Source: a virus. Taken from it: a DNA stretch of 49,516 nucleotides. This document shows, one piece after another, positions 1 through 4,929 of the stretch. How positions within the stretch are numbered: position 1 is the first letter of the stretch; each line of letters begins with the position of its first letter. The stretch covers positions 1 through 49,516 of the IMG/VR virus record IMGVR_UViG_3300027736_001781; one strand, given 5' to 3'. The notes beneath the pieces were generated by a model, which had not been told where the DNA came from, did no database searches, and saw nothing but the letters and a program-made list of their open reading frames with translations. The position numbers were made by a program, and so were the translations under genes.

Positions 1-170
1 AGGGCAACAAGTAAATGAGTGGACAGCACGGGAATGTGAAACCCGTAGGATTGGGAGTAACCCGGTCGTAGAAGCAAAAAAAAGTAAAAGCAAACGACTC
101 ACAGTTCGCATTAGCCGCCTAAACTCGGCTTAGGGTTTCGGTAGGTTTCCTCGTAACAGAATAACCTACC
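1..170 (+). ncRNA. ssrA: tmRNA (ssrA), mRNA-like/coding segment, 5' end probably outside window
   Basis: Positions 90-122 read GCA AAC GAC TCA CAG TTC GCA TTA GCC GCC TAA, the tag ANDSQFALAA followed by stop. This is the ANDxxxALAA degradation tag of proteobacterial tmRNAs, preceded by the usual A-rich run with AGTAAAA just before the resume codon. Further upstream, ACGGGAATGTGAAACCC (about 27-43) resembles the D-domain region of E. coli tmRNA (ACGGGATTTGCGAAACCC). After the tag is an 8-bp hairpin (140-147 with 163-170). No T-arm (GGTTCRANTCC-like) or CCA end is visible between the tag and the next gene at 294. Either the gene is circularly permuted (two-piece) with its acceptor piece upstream of the window, or it is degenerate. 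tmRNA rescues stalled ribosomes with SmpB and tags the products for ClpXP-type proteolysis. The 3' boundary is a guess; the tag is certain. Confidence 0.8.
140..170 (+). other. Hairpin after tmRNA tag, copy 1
   Basis: GGTAGGTT at 140-147 pairs with AACCTACC at 163-170, an 8-bp stem with a 15-nt loop. It shares the TAGGTTTCCT...AGAATAACCTA core with the hairpin at 502-530, and the closing pair differs by a compensatory change (G-C here, A-T there). It is probably a structural element or 3' end of the tmRNA coding piece. Confidence 0.65.
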
Positions 171-293
171 AATGTTAGTTAGTCTATGCTTGATGCCAGC
201 AACCGATACCATTACATATCTCGTACTGAACACATTGCGACAAATCTGACAAGTTGATAGTATTATTTAAAAACTTTTTCTAAGGAAATTAAA

Positions 294-485
294 ATGAAAA
301 CATTGATCGCTACAATTTTGTCTGCATTTGCATTAACATCTTTCGCTGCTGAGCCAGCAAAAGCTACTGCACCAGCTGCACCTGCTTCTGCACCTGCTAA
401 AGCAGTTTCTGCTGCAGCACCTGCTAAAGCAGAAGTGAAGAAAGATGAGAAGAAAGTAGAAAAGAAAGCTGAAGCTAAGAAGTAA
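294..485 (+). CDS. Small exported Ala/Lys/Pro-rich protein
   Basis: The 63-residue product begins with a clear signal peptide (MKTLIATILSAFALTSFAA, probable cleavage before EPAKA). The mature part of about 44 residues is made almost only of Ala, Lys, Pro, Glu and Val, with APAKA-type repeats and a KKxEKK tail, so it should be disordered and strongly basic. The start is supported by AAGGA about 8 nt upstream. Such short periplasmic Ala/Lys-rich proteins are familiar from bacterial, notably betaproteobacterial, genomes rather than from phage core genomes, so acquisition from the host is plausible. It lies between the tmRNA segment and an outer-membrane protein gene, with a hairpin directly after its stop. 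Function is unknown; binding to the anionic envelope or to nucleic acid would suit its charge, but that is speculation. Confidence 0.7.
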   Translation: MKTLIATILSAFALTSFAAEPAKATAPAAPASAPAKAVSAAAPAKAEVKKDEKKVEKKAEAKK

Positions 486-501
486 TCTTTTCTAAGGTTT
501 T

Positions 502-530
502 AGTAGGTTTCCTTAAAAGAATAACCTACT
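502..530 (+). other. Hairpin, copy 2 of the tmRNA-tail hairpin (possible terminator)
   Basis: AGTAGGTT at 502-509 pairs with AACCTACT at 523-530 (8 bp, 13-nt loop), followed by a U-rich stretch (ATTTGTTTTA). Sequence and structure match the hairpin at 140-170, including the flanks TTTCCT and AGAAT in the loop, with one covarying pair. It may act as a terminator or processing site between the two exported-protein genes. Confidence 0.6.
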
Positions 531-555
531 ATTTGTTTTAACTTTTGGAGAAAAT

Positions 556-990
556 ATGAAGAAATTTACAATTGCTGTTTTGGCAACTTTATCACTTGCT
601 GCCAGCGCAGCAGAAGTTACAGTTTCTGGTGTAACTGATTACACTGGAACTGATAAGTCTGGCGTACGTATTGGCACTACTTATCAGGGAATTGGTTTAA
701 GCTATACTCGTATCGAAGATCGCTATAATCGCTATGCAGTTGGCAAACAGTTTGAAATTACTAAATTAGGACCAGTAGTATTTAGCGCTGGCGGCTCACT
801 GGTATATCAAGATACGCTAGTAGCAGCAGATAAGACTAATGGCTATGGTGTTACTGTCGGTGGTAAGGCAACACTCGCTCTTAATAAGAGTGTAGATCTT
901 ATTGCAGGCGTAGAGCGCTTCTATGGTCAAGATAGAATTAACCAATACAATGGTAATACTGGATCTTTGGGTTTAGCTGTAAAATTCTAA
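556..990 (+). CDS. Outer-membrane beta-barrel protein
   Basis: The 144-residue product has a signal peptide (MKKFTIAVLATLSLAASAA, cleavage before EVTVSG). A mature domain of about 125 residues follows, with alternating polar and hydrophobic strands, many Gly and Tyr, and a C-terminal Phe (LGLAVKF), the standard BAM-recognised end of outer-membrane barrels. The length fits a small 8-strand barrel (OmpA/OmpX/PagP-size class). GGAGA lies 8 nt upstream of the ATG. No catalytic motif is visible. An outer-membrane protein made by the phage could alter the host surface (superinfection exclusion, receptor masking, permeability), but the sequence does not say which. It sits with another exported-protein gene outside the phage structural modules, consistent with a host-derived cargo gene. 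Confidence 0.75.
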   Translation: MKKFTIAVLATLSLAASAAEVTVSGVTDYTGTDKSGVRIGTTYQGIGLSYTRIEDRYNRYAVGKQFEITKLGPVVFSAGGSLVYQDTLVAADKTNGYGVTVGGKATLALNKSVDLIAGVERFYGQDRINQYNGNTGSLGLAVKF

Positions 991-993
991 TCT

Positions 994-1001
994 AATAAAT
1001 A
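994..1001 (+). promoter_or_regulatory. Late-promoter-like motif AATAAATA
   Basis: AATAAATA differs by one base from the T4 late promoter TATAAATA and lies between the outer-membrane protein gene and the gene at 1066. The predicted start of transcription (about 1007) coincides with a 6-bp hairpin (AAGGTT-GGTG-AACCTT, 1006-1021) that would form the 5' end of the transcript. Confidence 0.35.
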
Positions 1002-1005
1002 ATAG

Positions 1006-1021
1006 AAGGTTGGTGAACCTT
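1006..1021 (+). other. Small hairpin AAGGTT-GGTG-AACCTT
   Basis: A perfect 6-bp stem with a 4-nt loop between two genes. It has the same AGGTT/AACCT core as the larger hairpins at 140-170 and 502-530 and no U-tract after it, so it is not a classical terminator. Confidence 0.5.
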
Positions 1022-1065
1022 ACAAAATCACCATACACACAGCTCATAACACACAAGGAGTAAAC

Positions 1066-1341
1066 ATGAGTAATTTAACCCCGTTCGAGATTCGCCTAGA
1101 ACTTTTAAAAATGGCGAAGGATATGCTTTCCGAGGAATATTACGGTAAGCGTGAAGTAATTAGCAACGACTGGCAAACTAAAGTCGAATCTGCTAAAATC
1201 AATGGAGGCACGATTCCTGATCATCCAGGATTCCCTGCTTATCCTGTCGAAACCGACATCATTACAAAGGCACAAGTCTTAAATGGTTTCGTTTCAAACA
1301 TCCCGCAACAAGATATAAAGACTAGCAAAAAGTCGACCTAA
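1066..1341 (+). CDS. Conserved small phage protein of unknown function
   Basis: The 91-residue soluble protein starts MSNLTPFEIRLELLKMAKDML; the ATG is preceded by AAGGAG at good spacing. The N-terminal half is a predicted amphipathic helix (FEIRLELLKMAKDMLSEEYYGKRE). The C-terminal half has a PDHPGFPAYPVE segment and a short basic tail. Proteins with this TPFEIRLxLLKMAK opening are, from memory, common in T4-like phages of aquatic bacteria, but I know of no assigned function. It has no signal peptide or membrane segment. It is followed by a strong hairpin (1352-1374) that probably ends its transcript. Confidence 0.7.
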   Translation: MSNLTPFEIRLELLKMAKDMLSEEYYGKREVISNDWQTKVESAKINGGTIPDHPGFPAYPVETDIITKAQVLNGFVSNIPQQDIKTSKKST

Positions 1342-1351
1342 TCTGGGATTA

Positions 1352-1374
1352 GAGAGACGGCATCGCCGTCTCTC
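1352..1374 (+). terminator. Strong hairpin, probable terminator/attenuator
   Basis: GAGAGACGGC (1352-1361) pairs perfectly with GCCGTCTCTC (1365-1374) around a 3-nt loop. The following CTTATTAAT is only moderately U-rich. Its 3' arm overlaps by three bases a second palindrome at 1372-1389 that contains the endolysin ribosome binding site, so the two structures compete. Confidence 0.65.
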
Positions 1375-1389
1375 CTTATTAATAAGGAG
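1372..1389 (+). promoter_or_regulatory. 18-nt perfect palindrome covering the endolysin RBS
   Basis: CTCCTTATTAATAAGGAG is its own reverse complement, and its right arm is the AAGGAG Shine-Dalgarno 6 nt before the ATG at 1395. In RNA the left arm (CTCCTT) can mask the Shine-Dalgarno. Formation of the upstream hairpin (1352-1374) would take up the first three bases of the left arm. Confidence 0.55.
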
Positions 1390-1394
1390 ATCTA

Positions 1395-1946
1395 ATGAAG
1401 AAAAGACTAATACTGTTGTCTTTGGTATTAATGCCATTCATTGCAGTAATGTATAATTACTTTATTCAGCATGAACAATCAAATGAAATTCAAGTATCAT
1501 TCGATTCATTCACGCCTTCTGTCCAAAAACAAGTGAGATGTCTTGCTGAAAACATTTATTACGAATCTGCGTATGAACCAGATGTTGGTAAAGTTGCAGT
1601 AGCATTTGTGACTTTAAATAGAACTAAATCTTCAAACTTTCCAAGTTCTATTTGCGATGTAGTTACACAGAAGACTCATACTACATGCCAATTTTCTTGG
1701 TATTGTCAGGAAAAACAAAAGCAAATGTTTTTAAGCAATGCGCTTCATGAAAGAAGAGATAACGTCTATGAGAATATTCTTAGCATTGCTTCTTTCGTAT
1801 ATGTTAATTATGAAAGAATTAGCGATCCAACTAATGGAGCGTTATTTTATCATGCCGATTACGTCAATCCAAGATGGAAGAATGTAGAACATACTGCTAC
1901 GATTGGAAGACATATTTTTTACATAAAGAAAGATAGAGAAATATGA
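1395..1946 (+). CDS. Endolysin, SleB-type cell wall hydrolase (Hydrolase_2)
   Basis: The 183-residue protein has an N-terminal hydrophobic segment (MKKRLILLSLVLMPFIAVMYNYF, residues 1-23), then a Hydrolase_2/SleB domain from about residue 48. Family hallmarks seen are CLAENIYYES with the catalytic-type Glu, VAVAFVTLNR, the SxICDVVxQ segment, the CQFSWYC pair, and GALFYHA near the end. SleB-family enzymes cut peptidoglycan glycan strands (lytic transglycosylase-like). The hydrophobic N terminus would work as a signal anchor or SAR sequence, so the enzyme could reach the periplasm through Sec. AAGGAG 6 nt before the ATG sets the start and is buried in a palindrome. The stop overlaps the next gene (ATGA), so the pair probably works as a lysis cassette. 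Confidence 0.85.
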   Translation: MKKRLILLSLVLMPFIAVMYNYFIQHEQSNEIQVSFDSFTPSVQKQVRCLAENIYYESAYEPDVGKVAVAFVTLNRTKSSNFPSSICDVVTQKTHTTCQFSWYCQEKQKQMFLSNALHERRDNVYENILSIASFVYVNYERISDPTNGALFYHADYVNPRWKNVEHTATIGRHIFYIKKDREI

Positions 1947-2185
1947 AAGATTTTTTTAAAATTGATTCGATCTTTGTTATATGTGTATCACTGATTGTGA
2001 TTATTGGAATTGGTGGTTTTACTCATTATCATGTTAATGATAGAAATTTAATGGCGTCTAATATAAAAGATGCTATTTCATCTGGAATTAATCCAATGTC
2101 AGTGCGTTGCTCTTACGCAAAAACAGATGACGCAGTGTGTGTAGCATATTCATTTTCAACAAGAACTCCAGTTTCCAGTAAATAA
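1943..2185 (+). CDS. Small single-TM protein, possible lysis partner
   Basis: The 80-residue protein has one transmembrane helix (about residues 9-27, IFVICVSLIVIIGIGGFTHYH). A C-terminal part of about 50 residues follows, carrying two cysteines (RCSYAK...AVCVAY) that could form a disulfide in the periplasm. Its ATG overlaps the endolysin stop by 4 nt, so the two are translationally coupled. The position suggests a holin, antiholin or spanin-like role, but one helix and a periplasmic domain with paired cysteines match no holin family I can name. It carries no lipobox. Treat it as a membrane protein of unknown function linked to lysis. Confidence 0.65.
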   Translation: MKDFFKIDSIFVICVSLIVIIGIGGFTHYHVNDRNLMASNIKDAISSGINPMSVRCSYAKTDDAVCVAYSFSTRTPVSSK

Positions 2186-2187
2186 TT

Positions 2188-2216
2188 TTTACATTAATTC
2201 GTGATCGATATATAAT
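2188..2216 (+). promoter_or_regulatory. Sigma70-type promoter for clpP-like gene
   Basis: TTTACA (2188-2193), a 17-nt spacer and TATAAT (2211-2216). The 15-nt sequence TTTACATTAATTCGT is repeated exactly at the promoter at 2980, so the two promoters are paralogous. Transcription should start near 2223, about 15 nt before the chosen ATG at 2238. Confidence 0.75.
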
Positions 2217-2237
2217 TGTATATTAATGGGAGATATA

Positions 2238-2867
2238 ATGGCTGATACACTTGAAATTGGAAGACCTAAAGTTCACTCGAATGGATTTTTTCCGGGTAAA
2301 CCAATCGCTAATCTTTATGAATTTTATTTGACGGAAGAGATTGATACTGCAGATAATTATGTTGAATGGTTTGATACTATTCGACATGCTGACGAGACAG
2401 ATTTAATTAAGATTTATATCAATAGTCCGGGCGGAGATCTTTTTACTGCAATACAATTTATGAGAGTTCTTGCGGATACCCAAGCTACTGTAGTATGTTC
2501 AGTAGAAGGTGCATGCATGTCAGCTGCAACTATGATTTTTTTATGCGGCCATAAATTTGAGGTTACTCCTCATTCTATCTTTATGTTCCACAATTATTCT
2601 GGTGGAGTATTTGGAAAAGGTGGAGAAATGATAGATCAACTTAAGCATGAACGTAAATGGTCAGAGCGTCTAATGAATGAAGTCTATAAAGACTTTATGA
2701 CAGAAGTAGAGATAAAAGCTATGCTTGAAAATAAAGATATGTGGATGGATGGTGAAGAAGTAGTCAAACGTTTAAATAATAAGATAGAAATGTCAAATAA
2801 GCCCACGCCTAAGCCTAGAGCCAAAAAGCCAGCAGTAAAAAAAGCAAGAAAAAAGCCTGTACAATAA
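2238..2867 (+). CDS. ClpP-like serine protease
   Basis: The start at 2238 (MADTLEIG) is preferred over the in-frame ATG at 2226, because GGGAG lies at the right distance before 2238. The 209-residue product has a ClpP fold: INSPGGDLFTA (residues 61-71, oxyanion region), catalytic Ser95 in GACMSAATM, His118 in FMFHNYSGG and Asp167 in ENKDMW, so the triad looks complete. The last 20 or so residues are Lys/Pro-rich (KPRAKKPAVKKARKKP), unlike bacterial ClpP. Known ClpP forms tetradecamers fed by ClpX/ClpA; phage copies are known in T4-like viruses. Possible roles are host or phage protein turnover, perhaps of tmRNA-tagged products, or capsid maturation. No N-terminal ClpP propeptide is evident. 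It has its own promoter. Confidence 0.8.
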   Translation: MADTLEIGRPKVHSNGFFPGKPIANLYEFYLTEEIDTADNYVEWFDTIRHADETDLIKIYINSPGGDLFTAIQFMRVLADTQATVVCSVEGACMSAATMIFLCGHKFEVTPHSIFMFHNYSGGVFGKGGEMIDQLKHERKWSERLMNEVYKDFMTEVEIKAMLENKDMWMDGEEVVKRLNNKIEMSNKPTPKPRAKKPAVKKARKKPVQ

Positions 2868-2886
2868 ATCGTCTATTTGATATAAT
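2858..2886 (+). promoter_or_regulatory. Sigma70-type promoter for tRNA-Arg
   Basis: TGTACA (2858-2863), a 17-nt spacer and TATAAT (2881-2886), overlapping the end of the ClpP-like gene. The predicted start falls a few bases before the tRNA 5' end at 2895. Confidence 0.6.
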
Positions 2887-2894
2887 AGATCTAT

Positions 2895-2969
2895 CTGGCG
2901 TTCGTTCAACGGATAGGACATGATTCTTCTAAAGTCATTATAGAGGTTCGATTCCTCTACGCCGGACCA
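2895..2969 (+). tRNA. trnR(ucu): tRNA-Arg (anticodon TCT)
   Basis: The full cloverleaf can be drawn. Acceptor: CTGGCGT with ACGCCGG (one T-G pair). D stem: GTTC/GGAC. Anticodon stem: TGATT/AGTCA, with loop CTTCTAA giving anticodon TCT (2928-2930). The variable loop has 4 nt. T stem: AGAGG/CCTCT with loop TTCGATT. Discriminator A is followed by an encoded CCA (2967-2969). It reads AGA, a codon used heavily in these AT-rich phage genes. It has its own TATAAT promoter just upstream. Confidence 0.95.
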
Positions 2970-2979
2970 AAAATAACTG

Positions 2980-3008
2980 TTTACATTAATTCGTAATTGT
3001 GGTATAAT
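2980..3008 (+). promoter_or_regulatory. Sigma70-type promoter with start codon at the transcription start
   Basis: TTTACA (2980-2985), a 17-nt spacer and TATAAT (3003-3008). The ATG of the next gene is at 3015, six bases after the -10 box, so the mRNA would be leaderless or nearly so. TTTACATTAATTCGT is shared exactly with the promoter at 2188. Confidence 0.75.
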
Positions 3009-3014
3009 ATACCT

Positions 3015-3242
3015 ATGGTAAATGTACAATTTCAACGAAAAATCGCTGGTGACGAACTACGCGAAACCCTCTTTTTTGCTACGGGTAACCGTGTCGAAAA
3101 AATCAGATCTCCAGAATTCGTAACTCTGCGTGTCCCAGAATTTGAAGTAAAAATAAAACACTTTAAACACATTACTGTAAATGGTGATGTATGTCGTTCA
3201 GTGTCTGAAGCCAAGTATACTATACAGGAACTCATTCGATGA
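3015..3242 (+). CDS. Hypothetical protein, probably leaderless mRNA
   Basis: The chosen start is the ATG at 3015 (MVNVQFQRK); an upstream in-frame TTG at 2997 lies inside the promoter and is rejected. The 75-residue basic, soluble protein has alternating beta-like stretches (FVTLRVPEFEVKIKHFKHITVNGDV) and a C-terminal helix (SEAKYTIQELIR). I recognise no motif. It is the first gene of an operon starting from the promoter at 2980; its stop overlaps the next ATG (ATGA). There is no Shine-Dalgarno, as expected if the transcript starts at the ATG. Confidence 0.65.
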   Translation: MVNVQFQRKIAGDELRETLFFATGNRVEKIRSPEFVTLRVPEFEVKIKHFKHITVNGDVCRSVSEAKYTIQELIR

Positions 3243-3574
3243 TTTATACTTCTATTCCAAAACGTAAACCCCAAAAGCCAAATGCTAAACAGCGCGAACT
3301 TGCTGCTGAATGGGATGCTCTTGTAAAAAAATATGCTCCTACTAAAAAGCTTAGCGGCGCTATAGTGTCTTCACTTATAGTTTCAAAACCATTTGTTCGT
3401 GAAACACCTAAGATTCCAAGTTTGAATACTGGCGATGGAGTTGCTTCTTCAAAGCCACGTATGCAATACACTGGCGATAAAATGTTAGGTATTGGTACTC
3501 TACATAAATCAAATGCAGTACCAGTGTTTAGCACTGATGAAGCTAAAGAAATGGCGCGCATGCGCCGAGGTTAA
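3239..3574 (+). CDS. Conserved phage hypothetical protein
   Basis: The 111-residue basic protein opens with a Lys/Pro-rich segment (PKRKPQKPNAKQRELAAEWDALVKKYAP). It ends in a conserved-looking block, PSLNTGDGVA ... YTGDKMLGIGTLHKSNAVPVFSTDEAKEMARMRR. That last block (GIGTLHKSNAVPVF followed by a helix ending MRR) is, from memory, widespread in aquatic tailed phages of several types, including podoviruses, with no known function. There is no membrane segment. Its ATG overlaps the stop of the previous gene by 4 nt, so it belongs to the same operon and may be coupled in translation. Confidence 0.7.
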   Translation: MIYTSIPKRKPQKPNAKQRELAAEWDALVKKYAPTKKLSGAIVSSLIVSKPFVRETPKIPSLNTGDGVASSKPRMQYTGDKMLGIGTLHKSNAVPVFSTDEAKEMARMRRG

Positions 3575-3603
3575 TTTACTTTTAAACATGAATGGTATAT
3601 AAT
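3575..3603 (+). promoter_or_regulatory. Sigma70-type promoter with start codon at the transcription start
   Basis: TTTACT (3575-3580), a 17-nt spacer and TATAAT (3598-3603). The ATG of the next gene follows only 5 nt after the -10 box (3609), again predicting a leaderless transcript. Confidence 0.7.
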
Positions 3604-3608
3604 AAACT

Positions 3609-3875
3609 ATGAATCGCAAACAAACTGAATCAGATATCGTAATAGCACATACATTTAATGATTATGATAAGCTATATGGAATTTATGTCGAACTTGTAAA
3701 TTCTCGATCTAAGCTCGATCGTTGGTTTAACAAATACTTAGATATGTTTGATGAAAAAATGTCTAAATCAACTAGACAAGATCCATTGTGGAAGCTTTAT
3801 CATATTAAACATGAAGAATATAGCGATATCAGCCAAACAATTAGAACAGCAGAATATTACTTAAAAAAGGCTTAA
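3609..3875 (+). CDS. Hypothetical helical protein
   Basis: The 88-residue charged protein is predicted nearly all helical (long segments YDKLYGIYVELVNSRSKLDRWFNKYLDMF and DPLWKLYHIKHEEYSDISQTIRTAEYYLKKA). I recognise no family. It is first in an operon with the gp33-like gene, which starts directly after its stop (TAAATG). No Shine-Dalgarno precedes the ATG, in line with the predicted leaderless mRNA. Position beside gp33, gp59 and gp32 suggests a part in replication or transcription control, but nothing in the sequence proves it. Confidence 0.65.
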   Translation: MNRKQTESDIVIAHTFNDYDKLYGIYVELVNSRSKLDRWFNKYLDMFDEKMSKSTRQDPLWKLYHIKHEEYSDISQTIRTAEYYLKKA

Positions 3876-4091
3876 ATGTTCAAAGGCGCATCAGCATTTT
3901 CTCTTCATATAGAAGACTTATCAAAGAAACATCGTATCTCTCATATGGACGCAGTATTAAAGTATTGTGAAGAGAATTTTCTAGAACCAGATGATATCAA
4001 GAGTCTTATTAATAAAACACTTAAGGATAAAATAGAAAGAGATATGCGAGAGGCAAACCTATTACCCAAGCAAGCAGCTTTAGACGTTTAG
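3876..4091 (+). CDS. 33: gp33-like late-transcription coactivator
   Basis: The 71-residue protein has the pattern of the short gp33 homologues of aquatic T4-like phages: helix 1 (FSLHIEDLSKK), MDAVLKYCEENFLEPDDI, SLINKTLKDKIERDMREANLLPKQAALDV. T4 gp33 bridges RNA polymerase beta-flap and the gp45 sliding clamp and, with gp55, activates late promoters. The order gp33 then gp59 then gp32 matches T4, and T4-type late promoter boxes are present in this window. At 71 residues it is shorter than T4 gp33 (112). The family call is from memory of similar small proteins, so moderate confidence. The ATG directly follows the previous stop. Confidence 0.55.
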   Translation: MFKGASAFSLHIEDLSKKHRISHMDAVLKYCEENFLEPDDIKSLINKTLKDKIERDMREANLLPKQAALDV

Positions 4092-4099
4092 AAAATAAT

Positions 4100-4348
4100 A
4101 TGAGTGACGAATTTTCAAAAGAAAAGCATAGCAAACGTCTTCATCAAGAAGAATCGGCAATTGCCAAACAGATGAAGATTGCTAAAGCACATGGAGTTCC
4201 TATTAAAGAACCCCATAAATTGCATAAACATCATGCACTAGATTGCGGAAACCCGAAGTGTGTAATGTGTTCTAGTCCTCGAAAAATATTTAAAGAAGTA
4301 ACCATACAAGAAAAGAAATTCATACAAACGGAGAATTGGAATGAATGA
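4100..4348 (+). CDS. Hypothetical small basic protein with Cys/His cluster
   Basis: The 82-residue protein has a Lys/His-rich N-terminal half (EKHSKRLHQEE, KEPHKLHKHHALD) and then DCGNPKCVMCSSPRK. The CxxxxCxxC spacing next to several His could bind a zinc ion. From memory, T4-like phages often carry a small protein with a CGNPxCxxCxNPRK-like element, of unknown function. There is no clear Shine-Dalgarno. Its last codons overlap the start of the next gene by 8 nt, so it is part of the gp33-gp32 operon. DNA or RNA binding is possible from its charge and metal site, but unproven. Confidence 0.65.
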   Translation: MSDEFSKEKHSKRLHQEESAIAKQMKIAKAHGVPIKEPHKLHKHHALDCGNPKCVMCSSPRKIFKEVTIQEKKFIQTENWNE

Positions 4349-4760
4349 AGAAGATAAAGATACTACATTTCATATAAACTATGCTAAAGTTCTAGATCAA
4401 AAGGATATGCTTCCAGTTACTAGATTACTTGCAGCTGATTTATTAAGTAATCCATATATGCCAGTCGGTGATTTTATTGCTGGTCTATCTGATGCTTCCT
4501 TAGCTGAATTGATTGAAGTATGCAATGATCAGAACCACACTCATTTCGAAGAACTACTCCTGATTGCAGAAATGTTATCAGCAGCAGAAGGTTTAGAATC
4601 TGGAACATTAGATACAATTCATCAGCGCACTAACCATCTCATAACTCTTATTGCAATAGAATCATTATCGCGAAAAGGCTTAGTGAAAGTTCATCATAAG
4701 AATATGTCTTTTGGTGACGATATGGGCGATAAAGTTATTGTGGAAAAACTGGACAAATAA
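4341..4760 (+). CDS. Hypothetical acidic helical protein
   Basis: The 139-residue acidic protein is predicted mostly alpha-helical (VTRLLAADLL, VGDFIAGLSDASLAELIEVC, HFEELLLIAEMLSAAEGL, LITLIAIESLSRKGLVKVH). GGAG 7 nt upstream supports the ATG at 4341. No catalytic motif or membrane segment is visible. Its place between gp33-like and gp59 suggests involvement in replication or transcription. I do not recognise a named family. Confidence 0.65.
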   Translation: MNEEDKDTTFHINYAKVLDQKDMLPVTRLLAADLLSNPYMPVGDFIAGLSDASLAELIEVCNDQNHTHFEELLLIAEMLSAAEGLESGTLDTIHQRTNHLITLIAIESLSRKGLVKVHHKNMSFGDDMGDKVIVEKLDK

Positions 4761-4761
4761 A

Positions 4762-4929
4762 ATGAAACTATCAATCGATGATGTGAATCAAATTTATTAT
4801 TGGATAGACGAAGAGGATGGAAGTGAATTGAGTCCTCGATTTGATTATGAAGAAGATGCTATACAATGGTATGATAGAATTTGTGATCAGGTTATTAGTC
4901 TCATATCAATCAAAGACTGGAAAGCATGA
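4762..4929 (+). CDS. Small hypothetical acidic protein
   Basis: The reading frame is open from 4711, but the natural start is the ATG at 4762, directly after the previous stop, giving 55 residues (MKLSIDDVNQIYYWIDEEDG...). It is acidic and rich in Trp and Tyr, with one probable helix at the end (AIQWYDRICDQVISLISIK). Its stop overlaps the gp59 ATG (ATGA), indicating translational coupling. Function unknown. Confidence 0.6.
   Translation: MKLSIDDVNQIYYWIDEEDGSELSPRFDYEEDAIQWYDRICDQVISLISIKDWKA

Noticed and set aside
171-293. Canonical one-piece tmRNA 3' half after the tag
   Set aside because: No T-arm or CCA end can be drawn in the 120 bases before the next gene; this stretch shows no other feature.
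2226-2237. ATG at 2226 for the ClpP-like protein
   Set aside because: The GGGAG site is properly placed only for the ATG at 2238.
2997-3014. TTG start upstream of the ATG at 3015
   Set aside because: It lies inside the promoter -10 region, has no Shine-Dalgarno, and the ATG at 3015 fits the transcription start.
2793-3035. Minus-strand open frame spanning the end of clpP-like gene, tRNA and promoter
   Set aside because: It overlaps a well-folded tRNA and a strong promoter, and has no recognised similarity or start signal; a shadow frame.
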